Part shown: in pieces, positions 30,180 to 37,341 of the stretch | How the letters are laid out: every line of letters starts with the position of its first letter | How positions within the stretch are numbered: position 1 is the stretch's first letter | Origin: a virus | DNA length: 41,234 bases | Strand: one strand, 5' to 3' | IMG/VR virus record: IMGVR_UViG_3300009127_000013 | Span: 1 to 41,234 of that record | Notes under the pieces: generated by a model | Databases searched by the model: none | The model's input: only the letters and a program-made list of their open reading frames with translations | Told to the model about the DNA's origin: nothing | Program-made: the position numbers and the translations under genes

Positions 30180-30571
30180 ACTCTCCTCCTAAAAATATAA
30201 AGTCCGTTAAGCCCGAACATAAAAGGGCGGTAGAAAGCAAGATAAAACCCCCCGTCTTTAAAAGCCCCTTCTACCCTTTCTTTAGGAAAACCTCTAAAAA
30301 CATTGCGACAGGTAATAATAATTTGTCCATCTTCTTTAAGGTAATCCTTAAAATGTAAACCCCACCAATTTTGCTCGTCTTCTGTCATATAATTTAAGGA
30401 GGCAACGAGAGTGATTGTGTCATATTTGTTTTTTAAGGGCACCCCTTCATTTTTTTCGCACCCTATGCCATTGCCATATTTCTTAACCAATTTATTGTTT
30501 CCACACCCTATATCTAACAATCGACCGCGAATATGAGGCATTACAGTTTTAATACGTAGCCATTGAAACAT
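30176..30571 (-). CDS. Small SAM-dependent methyltransferase
   Basis: A protein of about 131 aa. Motif I is RLLDIGCGNNKLVKKYG, followed by GIGCEKNEG, the segment YDTITLVASLNYM and LKEDGQIIITCRNVF. It is much shorter than ordinary class I methyltransferases (about 200-250 aa), lacking most substrate-recognition parts. I chose ATG 30571, which follows TTGGAGGATTGT; a TTG at 30583 in frame has no site. It lies between a membrane protein gene and the small Cys gene. Substrate unknown. Confidence 0.7.
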   Translation of the reverse strand: MFQWLRIKTVMPHIRGRLLDIGCGNNKLVKKYGNGIGCEKNEGVPLKNKYDTITLVASLNYMTEDEQNWWGLHFKDYLKEDGQIIITCRNVFRGFPKERVEGAFKDGGFYLAFYRPFMFGLNGLYIFRRRV

Positions 30572-30803
30572 ACAATCCTCCAAGATAAAACATACCGATA
30601 GCGCAAATAGAAATAAAAATAGTCAAAAGTAGGGATTGGAATTTCACTATTTCATTATGGAGAATATCCTCTGTGATCTTTTCTACATCTTTTTTAGTAA
30701 ATTCCAATTCTTTAAACATCTTAAGCATATTATTGACTTTCTCTACGAAGGGTTGCATATGGTTAGTAATTACAGCGACAATAGTTTTTTCGAGTTCAAT
30801 CAT
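30549..30803 (-). CDS. Small membrane-anchored coiled-coil protein (84 aa)
   Basis: A charged helical N-terminus (MIELEKTIVAVITNHMQPFV, then FTKKDVEKITEDILHNEIVK) and a C-terminal membrane helix (SLLLTIFISICAIGMFYLGG). It overlaps the methyltransferase start. A tail-anchored layout; no family recognised. Confidence 0.55.
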   Translation of the reverse strand: MIELEKTIVAVITNHMQPFVEKVNNMLKMFKELEFTKKDVEKITEDILHNEIVKFQSLLLTIFISICAIGMFYLGGLYVSMATY

Positions 30804-31143
30804 ATCCCCTCCAACTTTCTGGACTCCAAGTCATTAGTTTAAACTTTAATAAACCTGTTTTAATCGCCTCGTGAAACTTTATTACCATTTTTGATAAATA
30901 AGCACAGGCTTCTATGAAATCATTAAAAGGAACACCTATGTGCCAACTATCACAGCTACCACCACTATCAGACCATTCGTAACCTAATTCTTTGATATAT
31001 TCTTTTACATTGGTAGGTAAGTTACCTCTTTCGCCTATAAACTTTTCAAGATTTTCGTGTGTAATATCATTACCTACAAGGTTTTCCATCTTTTCTTCTG
31101 ACGCTTTTTGTTCACCAACAACATCACACATCCATTTACTCAT
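30796..31143 (-). CDS. Hypothetical protein (115 aa)
   Basis: ATG 31143 overlaps the GroES-like stop and follows GGGGAGGGCGT; a frame start at 31173 lacks a site. It encodes MSKWMCDVVGEQKASEEKME, then LEKFIGERGNLPTNVKEYIK, a SDSGGSCDSWHIGVPFNDFI segment and SKMVIKFHEAIKTGLLKFK. An alpha/beta protein without known motif. It lies directly after the co-chaperonin gene, so it could be a partner. Confidence 0.5.
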   Translation of the reverse strand: MSKWMCDVVGEQKASEEKMENLVGNDITHENLEKFIGERGNLPTNVKEYIKELGYEWSDSGGSCDSWHIGVPFNDFIEACAYLSKMVIKFHEAIKTGLLKFKLMTWSPESWRGYD

Positions 31144-31415
31144 ACGCCCTCCCCTATTGCCAAACAATCGCACTCTTTCACTAAAATCGTATTTTCTTCT
31201 CGCTCAAAATCCTGATAACTAAACCTGCCGAAGATTACACGCCTACCTACCTTGATATCCTCATCCTTGACTTTAGGGCCAACAGCAAGTATTTCGCCTC
31301 TATCTTGAACCTTATAGTGGCTTCCTGCAAACCGTTCAGGCAGATGAATAAGCCCGACCTTGTTTTCAGGTAAAGGATCACGCTTGATCAAGACATTATC
31401 GTTTAGGATTTTCAT
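31140..31415 (-). CDS. groES: GroES-like co-chaperonin
   Basis: A 91-aa protein of Cpn10 type. It begins with MKILNDNVLIKRDPLPENKV, then the mobile-loop region (GLIHLPERFAGSHYKV) and the beta-barrel core (GEILAVGPKVKDEDIKVGRR, VIFGRF, ILVKECDCLAIGE), matching the AVGPG...VKxGDxV pattern of GroES. Length is normal (about 95). Phage GroES proteins such as T4 gp31 cap host GroEL to fold large capsid proteins. Its IHLP mobile loop differs from the usual GGIVL, so it may be specialised for its host GroEL. It is far from the capsid gene, inside the cargo island. Confidence 0.8.
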   Translation of the reverse strand: MKILNDNVLIKRDPLPENKVGLIHLPERFAGSHYKVQDRGEILAVGPKVKDEDIKVGRRVIFGRFSYQDFEREENTILVKECDCLAIGEGV

Positions 31416-31623
31416 TATCTTTCTTCCACTCCTCTCCTTGGTCTAAATCTTCTTCCATTTTGTCTATCAATTTTTCAGTTTTTTGTGTCAAACCTGCGAT
31501 TGCCATTTGTCGCCATAGAAAATGCCTCATTAAACAAGTAATATCCATTTCTAGTATAGTTTGCAGGCAAGAAATGGTTTTATTAGGATTGTCCTTGCGA
31601 TATTCGCATTTAGAGCATTTCAT
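31396..31623 (-). CDS. Small Cys-rich protein (75 aa)
   Basis: ATG 31623 follows AAGGAAGGATAAA. MKCSKCEYRKDNPNKTISCL, a helical LQTILEMDITCLMRHFLWRQ segment, then TEKLIDKMEEDLDQGEEWKK. Four Cys may bind zinc. It overlaps the GroES-like start by 20 bases and the GT2 stop by ATGA. Function unknown. Confidence 0.55.
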   Translation of the reverse strand: MKCSKCEYRKDNPNKTISCLQTILEMDITCLMRHFLWRQMAIAGLTQKTEKLIDKMEEDLDQGEEWKKDNENPKR

Positions 31624-32381
31624 TTTATCCTTCCTTTCCACCATAAATACCTCCCGTAAAGCCTTTTATAAAGCTCTAATTGCCAACATTGTTCTAAATG
31701 CTTGTCAGAAAATCTTACATAATTGCGGTATCTGTGGGAAGTGTCTAACCGATCCTTGTATGCGCCGGCCTGCGTAGGCATGTGAAATAGCCAACAAAGA
31801 GGGTGAAACAAAAGTTCTCCATAAAGCCGGCAACGCATAGCCATATCCACCTCGCTCCATTCAGAAGTTTTTTCATAAGATAAGTCGAATCCGCCTGCTT
31901 TTTCTATCACTTCTCGCCTCAAAGCCATATTGCAACATTCCAAATAATCCACAAAACCCCAATATTCCTTACTAAAATTAGAAAACATGCTTGGTGCACC
32001 CCATTTAGAAAAGTATCCCGGGCGTTCAGATTTATTGAATAGTTTATACAGCGAAAAGAACCTAAAAATATCCCTGTTCTGCTTATGCCGTTCAGGAACA
32101 AGTGTCGGGCCTGTTACACCAACAACCCTTGAATTAACCATAAAAGCTCTCATAATGTTTTCAAGCCAACAAGGAGGACAATCTACGTCATCGTCGATAA
32201 AAACTATGATTTCTCCAACCGACTGCCTCCAACCGTATTCCCTACACTTCGCTAAATCCCAATCCTTATCCACAACAATAGCCTCAAAGTCCTGAAACAT
32301 CTGTTGTTTTAAAGAGAGTTGGCATTTATAAAGTTCGTCCGGACGCCCCTTGCTACACACAACCACACTTGCTTTAGGCAT
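31620..32381 (-). CDS. GT2 glycosyltransferase
   Basis: A GT-A enzyme of about 253 aa, starting at MPKASVVVCSKGRPDELYKC, then FEAIVVDKDWDLAKCREYGW, the metal motif IVFIDDDVDCPPCWLE, RVVGVTGPTLVPE, a MALRREVIEKAGGFD acceptor-side segment and SEVDMAMRCRLYGE. Longer in-frame starts upstream (TTG 32435) lie inside the next gene and lack a good site. There is no membrane helix. It overlaps another GT2 gene in a different frame. It would add one sugar to a growing glycan; donor and acceptor cannot be told. Confidence 0.8.
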   Translation of the reverse strand: MPKASVVVCSKGRPDELYKCQLSLKQQMFQDFEAIVVDKDWDLAKCREYGWRQSVGEIIVFIDDDVDCPPCWLENIMRAFMVNSRVVGVTGPTLVPERHKQNRDIFRFFSLYKLFNKSERPGYFSKWGAPSMFSNFSKEYWGFVDYLECCNMALRREVIEKAGGFDLSYEKTSEWSEVDMAMRCRLYGELLFHPLCWLFHMPTQAGAYKDRLDTSHRYRNYVRFSDKHLEQCWQLELYKRLYGRYLWWKGRIK

Positions 32382-33217
32382 AATGCACCATAAACCCAAA
32401 CCGTTATAAAACAAATTATAGGGTGGAGAAACCAAGCTCTATCTTTTATTTTTAAATACCCCCAGCAGCCTCTCAATAGTGGCTCTATCCATGTGATACT
32501 CAAAACAACAAACAAAAGTAGTTTTAATACATCTTTTGTGTTTCCTACCATGTGCCATCTTCGGTTTTTTCCGAGACTTTCCGCGTAATGAAACCTTTTT
32601 TTTATCCATAACCATAGCGAGTCTCCTGTCTGATGATGGACTGGATAAGTCAATAATGCATAATGATAATAGCCCATCCTTCTTAAATCTTCGCAATTAT
32701 CTATGTGAGAATAGTGCTCTAAATCTGTTTTCATAATCAAATCTCTGCGAATAAAAAATCCATTATCCCCTAATGTATCAACGCTTTTTTTGAAGAAATT
32801 TATTCTATGAATTATTTGTTTTTTATAATAAGGGAATCTATCGCATTTACTTAAATAGAAAGGCACGGGATCATTGCAACCAAATAATGCAAAATAACGA
32901 TTTAAAATAGGATCAAATTGGATATATTCATAGTGGAACGAATAAGCCCCAATAGCATACGAGCCATCAAGTAGTTGTTCAGCTTCTTTAAATGAGTTTT
33001 TATGCAAAAATTCACAATCACTCGCCATAAAACACACTATCTCACCTGTTGCTTTTTTCAAGCCAATAGCTTTAGCAGACTCAGGAGTGCCTTCGGTAAT
33101 TACCAAGACTTCTACTAAATCTTTCGGATAGTCTTGCGTTTCGATAGACCGAAGACACTCCTTGAGTTTTGGATCGTCATTAGATTTGCTTGCGATGATG
33201 ATACTAATTTTTTTCAA
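32309..33217 (-). CDS. GT2 glycosyltransferase with C-terminal membrane helices
   Basis: A protein of about 302 aa. I chose TTG 33217 (LKKISIIIASKSNDDPKLKE), preceded by GGGAGA six bases upstream; a TTG at 33271 gives 18 more residues but lies deep in the upstream gene. The GT-A core has EVLVITEGTPESAKAIGLKK and IVCFMASDCEFLHKNSF (ASD in place of the DxD metal motif), DNGFFIRRDLIMKTDLEHYS, an ENCEDLRRMGYY-like segment and YPVHHQTGDSLWLWIKKRF. Two hydrophobic helices near 240-300 anchor it. This is the type that works at the membrane on lipid-linked acceptors. Confidence 0.75.
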   Translation of the reverse strand: MKKISIIIASKSNDDPKLKECLRSIETQDYPKDLVEVLVITEGTPESAKAIGLKKATGEIVCFMASDCEFLHKNSFKEAEQLLDGSYAIGAYSFHYEYIQFDPILNRYFALFGCNDPVPFYLSKCDRFPYYKKQIIHRINFFKKSVDTLGDNGFFIRRDLIMKTDLEHYSHIDNCEDLRRMGYYHYALLTYPVHHQTGDSLWLWIKKRFHYAESLGKNRRWHMVGNTKDVLKLLLFVVLSITWIEPLLRGCWGYLKIKDRAWFLHPIICFITVWVYGALCLKQVWLCVARGVRTNFINANSL

Positions 33218-33524
33218 GCATATCTCCCGTGCTCGAAAGTGCGCAAAGCATGGTTCCGTTTTTATATTCAAGATTTATTCCTCCAGTAGCAAGTCCAACT
33301 TCTTGTGTTCCTGCTCCTGCACAAAGATATTTCGTCTGTGGGTAATCCCAATACCAATGATATGGATAATGGTGATGGTCTTCTCGTATAACTTCCCTTA
33401 CCACCTTTTCACCGAACATATCTTCCAACGCCTTTTTAAGCTTTCGTGCGTCAGTTACTGATAGGGTAATTTCTTTCTTCCCCAAGAGTATCTTGATTTC
33501 AGTAATTTCAACATTCTTTTCCAT
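33204..33524 (-). CDS. Hypothetical phage protein (106 aa)
   Basis: MEKNVEITEIKILLGKKEIT, then LSVTDARKLKKALEDMFGEK, a His/Tyr/Trp-rich stretch REDHHHYPYHWYWDYPQ (about 48-64) and CAGAGTQEVGLATGGINLEY. The first half is a small beta-helix pattern seen in many phage proteins (KKEIxLxxxEA type). The aromatic/His stretch could bind metal or sugar. It overlaps the GT2 start. Function unknown. Confidence 0.5.
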   Translation of the reverse strand: MEKNVEITEIKILLGKKEITLSVTDARKLKKALEDMFGEKVVREVIREDHHHYPYHWYWDYPQTKYLCAGAGTQEVGLATGGINLEYKNGTMLCALSSTGDMLEKN

Positions 33525-33540
33525 ATCTCCTCCTCGTTGG

Positions 33541-33561
33541 GCTATGGCGCAACGCCACAGC
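33541..33561 (-). promoter_or_regulatory. Hairpin directly after the gmd stop codon
   Basis: On the minus strand GCT-G-TGGCG, loop TTG, CGCCA-T-AGC forms a GC-rich stem with one mismatch right after TAG. No U-tract follows; the next gene's GAGGAGG site is about 10 bases on. Likely an intercistronic RNA hairpin, like the one after the capsid gene. Confidence 0.5.
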
Positions 33562-34523
33562 TAATCCGCCTCCACCATTTTTTTAACCATTTCTGCAAAG
33601 CCCATTTTCGGAAACCAATTTAATTCTTCGCCAGCTTTTGTCGCATCACCCTTAAGGCAATCTACTTCCGCAGGGCGCTTAAATTTATCGCTTATTCTGG
33701 TATGTTTTTCCCAATCTACAATTCCAATACATCTAAAAGCGACTTCTATAAAGTTTTCTACAGAATTAGCGGTTCCTGTTGCAAACACATAATCATCTGC
33801 AATATCTTGTTGTAGCGTTTTCCAAAAACCCTTCACATAATCCGGCGCATAGCCCCAATCTCTTTTAGCGTCGATATTGCCAAGGACGAGTTGACTTTTT
33901 ATTTCTCCGTGCGTAAGGAGCTCTCTTTTCATCTGAGCAACTGTCTTGCTAATTTTCCTTGAGACAAATTCTTCGCCACGCCTTTCTGACTCATGATTAA
34001 ACGATATCCCACAACATATAAACAGGTTGTAAGCTTCTCTATAATTAACCATTACCCTATGAGCAAAACACTTCGCGCAGCCATAAGGTGAGCGGGGATA
34101 AAATGGGGTGGTTTCCTTTTGAGGCGTTTCTTTGACCTTGCCGAACATTTCGCTTGAAGAAGCATGAAAGACCTTGCTATCTTTAGAAGACTGTCTTACT
34201 GCCTCTATGAGCCTCAAAGCACCCAAACCTGTAACGTCGGCAGTATATACCGGCTCGTCAAAAGAGAATTTGACAAAACTCTGTGCTGCAAGATTATATA
34301 CCTCGTCAGGCTTTATAAGGGCAAGGTTCTTACGCAAGCTTTCAGATCTCGTTATATCCCCGCTTACAAGCTCGATCCTATTAAGGATATGTCGGATCCT
34401 CCATAAAGAAGGCGTTGAGTGCCTTCTTATAAGTCCATACACCTTATAATCCTTTTCTACTAACAGATCTGCCAAATGTGATCCGTCCATACCAGTAATG
34501 CCTGTGATAAAAGCTATCTTCAT
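33561..34523 (-). CDS. gmd: GDP-mannose 4,6-dehydratase
   Basis: A 320-aa short-chain dehydratase. The NAD(P) motif TGITGMDG is at 7-14. Then LIRRHSTPSLWRI, VYNLAAQSFV, the catalytic SSSEMFG (S122-S124, E125), and Y147-x3-K151 (PYGCAK). The family signature NHESERRGEEFVSRK and LGNIDAKRDWGYAPDYV follow, and RPAEVDCLKGDATKAG closes the enzyme. It converts GDP-mannose to GDP-4-keto-6-deoxymannose, the precursor of GDP-fucose, GDP-rhamnose or GDP-perosamine. No fcl, rmd or per gene is visible in this window, so the next step must be made elsewhere or by another island enzyme. Length is slightly short (usual about 345-370). Confidence 0.95.
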   Translation of the reverse strand: MKIAFITGITGMDGSHLADLLVEKDYKVYGLIRRHSTPSLWRIRHILNRIELVSGDITRSESLRKNLALIKPDEVYNLAAQSFVKFSFDEPVYTADVTGLGALRLIEAVRQSSKDSKVFHASSSEMFGKVKETPQKETTPFYPRSPYGCAKCFAHRVMVNYREAYNLFICCGISFNHESERRGEEFVSRKISKTVAQMKRELLTHGEIKSQLVLGNIDAKRDWGYAPDYVKGFWKTLQQDIADDYVFATGTANSVENFIEVAFRCIGIVDWEKHTRISDKFKRPAEVDCLKGDATKAGEELNWFPKMGFAEMVKKMVEAD

Positions 34524-34967
34524 CTATTTACCTCCATTAAGTTCTTTAGCGATAGCAGATGCAATTGCTTCTTTACATTGTTCTATTTGTTCTCCGTCTA
34601 GAGTGATAATATGGCCTTCAAAAGAGGCGACACATTGATAAGCTAATCGTTCCATTACCTTCTCATCAACCCTCGGTGCGGAGAATTTAAGAGTTCCAAT
34701 AGCCTCTCTAGCCATATCAAAACCCTGTCTTATAAAAGAATTATACTTTTCATCAAGGCTATCTTTAGGGAAATTTGGTAAATCTTTTACTAATTTATAT
34801 TTGGGTGCAGAGAATTTACTGACTATGGCTTGGGCAATATCCCTACTACCTAAACATCGTTCTATGCTGCATACATTTTCTAATATAATTTCTTCTACCT
34901 TCTCCACATCTAAACCCTGTCTACCACACTTATCGCATTTCCCTGTCTTCATAGTTACCTCACTCAC
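34524..34967 (-). CDS. Hypothetical protein with N-terminal CxxC (147 aa)
   Basis: GTG 34967 overlaps the cupin stop; ATG at codon 6 behind GAGGT is another start. MSEVTMKTGKCDKCGRQGLD, a helical VEEIILENVCSIERCLGSRD, IAQAIVSKFSAP and DGEQIEQCKEAIASAIAKEL. It is mostly helical. Not recognised. It lies between gmd and the cupin gene, so a role in the same sugar step is possible. Confidence 0.5.
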   Translation of the reverse strand: MSEVTMKTGKCDKCGRQGLDVEKVEEIILENVCSIERCLGSRDIAQAIVSKFSAPKYKLVKDLPNFPKDSLDEKYNSFIRQGFDMAREAIGTLKFSAPRVDEKVMERLAYQCVASFEGHIITLDGEQIEQCKEAIASAIAKELNGGK

Positions 34968-35350
34968 TTTAAGGTCGGATTATTGGGCATTGCGTCCTCT
35001 TTATGTAAATCCGGATTACGTGAATCAAACGCCTTTGAATAGCCGACCAATAGTTTTGAGAAACTTGCCGCATTGGTTATCGTATGAATATCCATAGGTT
35101 CAACCACAAAAACTTCCCCCTCAACAAACCGCGTCGTAACGCTGGCAACCGCATTTACCCTCTTGATATAAACGTCAACCTCTCCGTCTAAAACATAAAA
35201 ATACTCGTATTTGTTTTTATGGTAATGATTTCCCCACGGCTCTTTGTTCGCCATTTCTAAGATGTTGATTTGCTTGAGCCTTGTTGTAAAGAGTTGGAGG
35301 AGCCTGCCTCTTGAGTCTTCCCGAACAAGTTCAATTCGTTTTCTGCGCAT
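34964..35350 (-). CDS. Cupin-fold sugar-processing-type protein
   Basis: A 128-aa protein with a single cupin barrel: RGRLLQLFTTRLKQINILEM, the metal-type motif GNHYHKNKYEYFYVLDGEVD (H-x-H and Glu), then VEGEVFVVEPMDIHTITNAA and SKLLVGYSKAFDSRNPDLHK. This matches small cupins in polysaccharide loci (WxcM/FdtA-like isomerases and related proteins), which isomerise or epimerise nucleotide keto-sugars. Next to gmd, a 4-keto-6-deoxy sugar is the natural substrate. It overlaps the upstream membrane protein gene by 94 bases in another frame. Confidence 0.75.
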   Translation of the reverse strand: MRRKRIELVREDSRGRLLQLFTTRLKQINILEMANKEPWGNHYHKNKYEYFYVLDGEVDVYIKRVNAVASVTTRFVEGEVFVVEPMDIHTITNAASFSKLLVGYSKAFDSRNPDLHKEDAMPNNPTLK

Positions 35351-36885
35351 GATTTTATCTCCTTATCAAGTAAATTTAAGTCTTTTTGAATCATGTCCTT
35401 AAACACGTTTGATTGTAAAGTGTCTTCATAAAACGGTGTTTTTGTTTGTTCGGCAAGTGTTCGGATAAGGTAGATTCTCGCCTCATACAGCTTCATTTGG
35501 GATTTCAGCATTAAAAGTTGATTGTAAAAAGCTACCTCCTTATCAAAACCTCTTAATTCTCCTTCCCACCTTTTTCTGAAATGGCTTACCGGCGACTGAA
35601 TTGCTTTTACAAGGTTATCCCGCGCCATACCCCATTGCTTCTGTGCTCTTAAAACCGAATAGAGGTTGTAATAAGGGACATCATATTGTGGGTTGATCCT
35701 CGTAGCGACATTCCACATATCTACGGCGGATCCAGTTAACCCACACTTCATATAGGTTGCCCCGAGATTTGCTAATGCTACTTCGGATCGTGGGAAGTTC
35801 CATACGTTAGACTGGTAAAAAGTAATCTCGTTCTGATATGCCGGTAGTTGCTGCCACGTCCTCATTAGGTAAAGACCTATTACGAAAGCCAAGGCCACGG
35901 GATAAGGCGCGAGGAATTTCGCCATGATTATCCATAGCCCTATGCTTGCGATATATACATACCTTTCCGCAACAAACTGGTGAATTGTGATCCAATTGAG
36001 GTAAATCCAAAGAAAAGCAAAATACCATACTATTCCAAACCTCACTACGCTATCACCGAAATAAAATAAGCACCCAAACCCTATTAGGAGCAAAACCCCG
36101 AGCCAAAAGCGATTATTCTCTTTTTCTAAAACAGGAGTATAATGAAAGCCCCACACATGGTAAAGCCCCATATTCGACGGAAAAAGCGCTAATTTTGTAT
36201 AATAAAGGAGGCTTTTTGTCGCCACAATGATTTTTCGCCAACTCAATTTTGTTGAATTCCCCATACCTTGCGACTCAAAAGTATCCGTCCTTAAATTTAT
36301 AGTATGCCTCACGATCTGAAAACCCATGGCCAAGGAAAGAAGTGCGCCTAAAATAATATACGAATAATGACCGAGCCATAATGTTATTACAAAAGTGGCA
36401 AGCATTGTAAAATTGCCTATGATCGCCAATGCAAGGAAGATAGCATAGAGAATTATGGAAATTCCCCAAGCGTCCGGAATGCCTAATGTCGGAATCTGCA
36501 AGGCCACTAAAGCCATAAAAAGCCCTACAATATACCCTATTCCAGAAACCCAGCCTACTGTTTGAGCACCTAACGGCGTTACTGCGAACAAAAGACAGGT
36601 AATCCACGCCAAATGCTCTCCTATTATGTTCCTTAAGAAAAAATAAAGCATGACACAGGCGGCGTTCTTTAGGATCACGTTAAAACAATGATGATGTCGA
36701 GGGTTTTTATCGGCTACCTTAAAGCGCAGGTGTTTAAAATAATCGCCATAATAAGCATTTGCCGGCAGTTTACCGTCATACCGCACTATGCCTTCCATAT
36801 CGTCAATTACAAAACCTCCCTTCCAAACAATATACGAATAAGTCAGCCATACAAGCGCTGTAATAGATATGATATGCAAGATCAT
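35257..36885 (-). CDS. TMTC-like membrane glycosyltransferase with TPR-type C-terminus
   Basis: A 542-aa protein. The N-terminal two-thirds has about ten membrane helices. The first loop has VIDDMEGIVRYDG with the DD pair expected for GT-C enzymes, then FAVTPLGAQTVGWVSGIGYI, corresponding to the HPxxxxxVxW segment of TMTC/PMT-type proteins, and HQFVAERYVYIASIGLW. The C-terminus (about 365-500) has helical TPR-like units (EVALANLGATYMKCGLTGSA, YYNLYSVLRAQKQWGMARDN). Such proteins transfer lipid-linked sugars to protein or glycan. The first two bases of its stop-side region overlap the cupin gene, and its start overlaps a zinc-ribbon gene (ATGA). Confidence 0.75.
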   Translation of the reverse strand: MILHIISITALVWLTYSYIVWKGGFVIDDMEGIVRYDGKLPANAYYGDYFKHLRFKVADKNPRHHHCFNVILKNAACVMLYFFLRNIIGEHLAWITCLLFAVTPLGAQTVGWVSGIGYIVGLFMALVALQIPTLGIPDAWGISIILYAIFLALAIIGNFTMLATFVITLWLGHYSYIILGALLSLAMGFQIVRHTINLRTDTFESQGMGNSTKLSWRKIIVATKSLLYYTKLALFPSNMGLYHVWGFHYTPVLEKENNRFWLGVLLLIGFGCLFYFGDSVVRFGIVWYFAFLWIYLNWITIHQFVAERYVYIASIGLWIIMAKFLAPYPVALAFVIGLYLMRTWQQLPAYQNEITFYQSNVWNFPRSEVALANLGATYMKCGLTGSAVDMWNVATRINPQYDVPYYNLYSVLRAQKQWGMARDNLVKAIQSPVSHFRKRWEGELRGFDKEVAFYNQLLMLKSQMKLYEARIYLIRTLAEQTKTPFYEDTLQSNVFKDMIQKDLNLLDKEIKSCAENELNLFGKTQEAGSSNSLQQGSSKSTS

Positions 36886-37073
36886 TTAACCCTTCCTTTC
36901 TTTAATGTTCGGCAGATAGGACACGGTGTCCACATTCGTCCATGCCGATATTGTTTACCCCTCCCGCAATGGGAGCAGGTTTTTACAGTGCCTTCCAATT
37001 CCTCTGGATTATGTGCTTTTTTATAGCGTTTCAATATTGATGGATCGTTAGTTCCTAATTCTCGAATACCCAC
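36882..37073 (-). CDS. Small zinc-ribbon protein (63 aa)
   Basis: GTG 37073 after AAAGGAATGAA. A basic start (MGIRELGTNDPSILKRYKKA) is followed by the ribbon TCSHCGRGKQYRHGRMWTPC and PICRTLKKGRVK: two C-x2-C pairs. It overlaps the stop of the 57-aa gene region and the TMTC-like start. One of several tiny zinc-ribbon genes in this island. Confidence 0.6.
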   Translation of the reverse strand: MGIRELGTNDPSILKRYKKAHNPEELEGTVKTCSHCGRGKQYRHGRMWTPCPICRTLKKGRVK

Positions 37074-37074
37074 T

Positions 37075-37248
37075 TCATTCCTTTTTTGGCACTATCTCAA
37101 CGCCATCTGTTATTCCCAAATCATTAAGCGCCTTTTCTAAATATGGCAACACACCTCTTTCACAATGAAGAACAATTAAGAGGTCGGATTTATCCCAACC
37201 CTCTTGTGTCCTTATCTCCTCAAGCATTTCTTTTAACTCTTTACTCAT
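37075..37248 (-). CDS. Small protein, first gene of the cargo operon (57 aa)
   Basis: ATG 37248 encodes MSKELKEMLEEIRTQEGWDK, SDLLIVLHCERGVLPYLEKA and LNDLGITDGVEIVPKKE. A helix-strand-helix-strand protein. No ribosome site is visible: TATATATATGCT lies directly before the ATG and the 28-bp element begins seven bases upstream. That suggests a very short or leaderless transcript from a promoter in the element. Function unknown. Confidence 0.55.
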   Translation of the reverse strand: MSKELKEMLEEIRTQEGWDKSDLLIVLHCERGVLPYLEKALNDLGITDGVEIVPKKE

Positions 37249-37341
37249 AGCATATATATAGCTGTCGTTTTTTTTAAAAAAAGAGTTATTTACATAACTA
37301 TTTATTTAAATACAAAACCCTTTAAACAGGTTTAATACACT
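37249..37341 (-). promoter_or_regulatory. Control region of the cargo operon, with copy B of the 28-bp element
   Basis: Bases 37282-37255 on the minus strand repeat the element at 16315-16342 exactly (T7, A8, CGACAGCTATATA). Just upstream is the inverted repeat AGTTAT-TTAC-ATAACT (37284-37299) and then A/T-rich DNA with three TTTAAA-type motifs (37320-37357). The TATATA lies close to the ATG at 37248. I infer promoter plus operator; no -35 consensus is clear. Confidence 0.6.
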
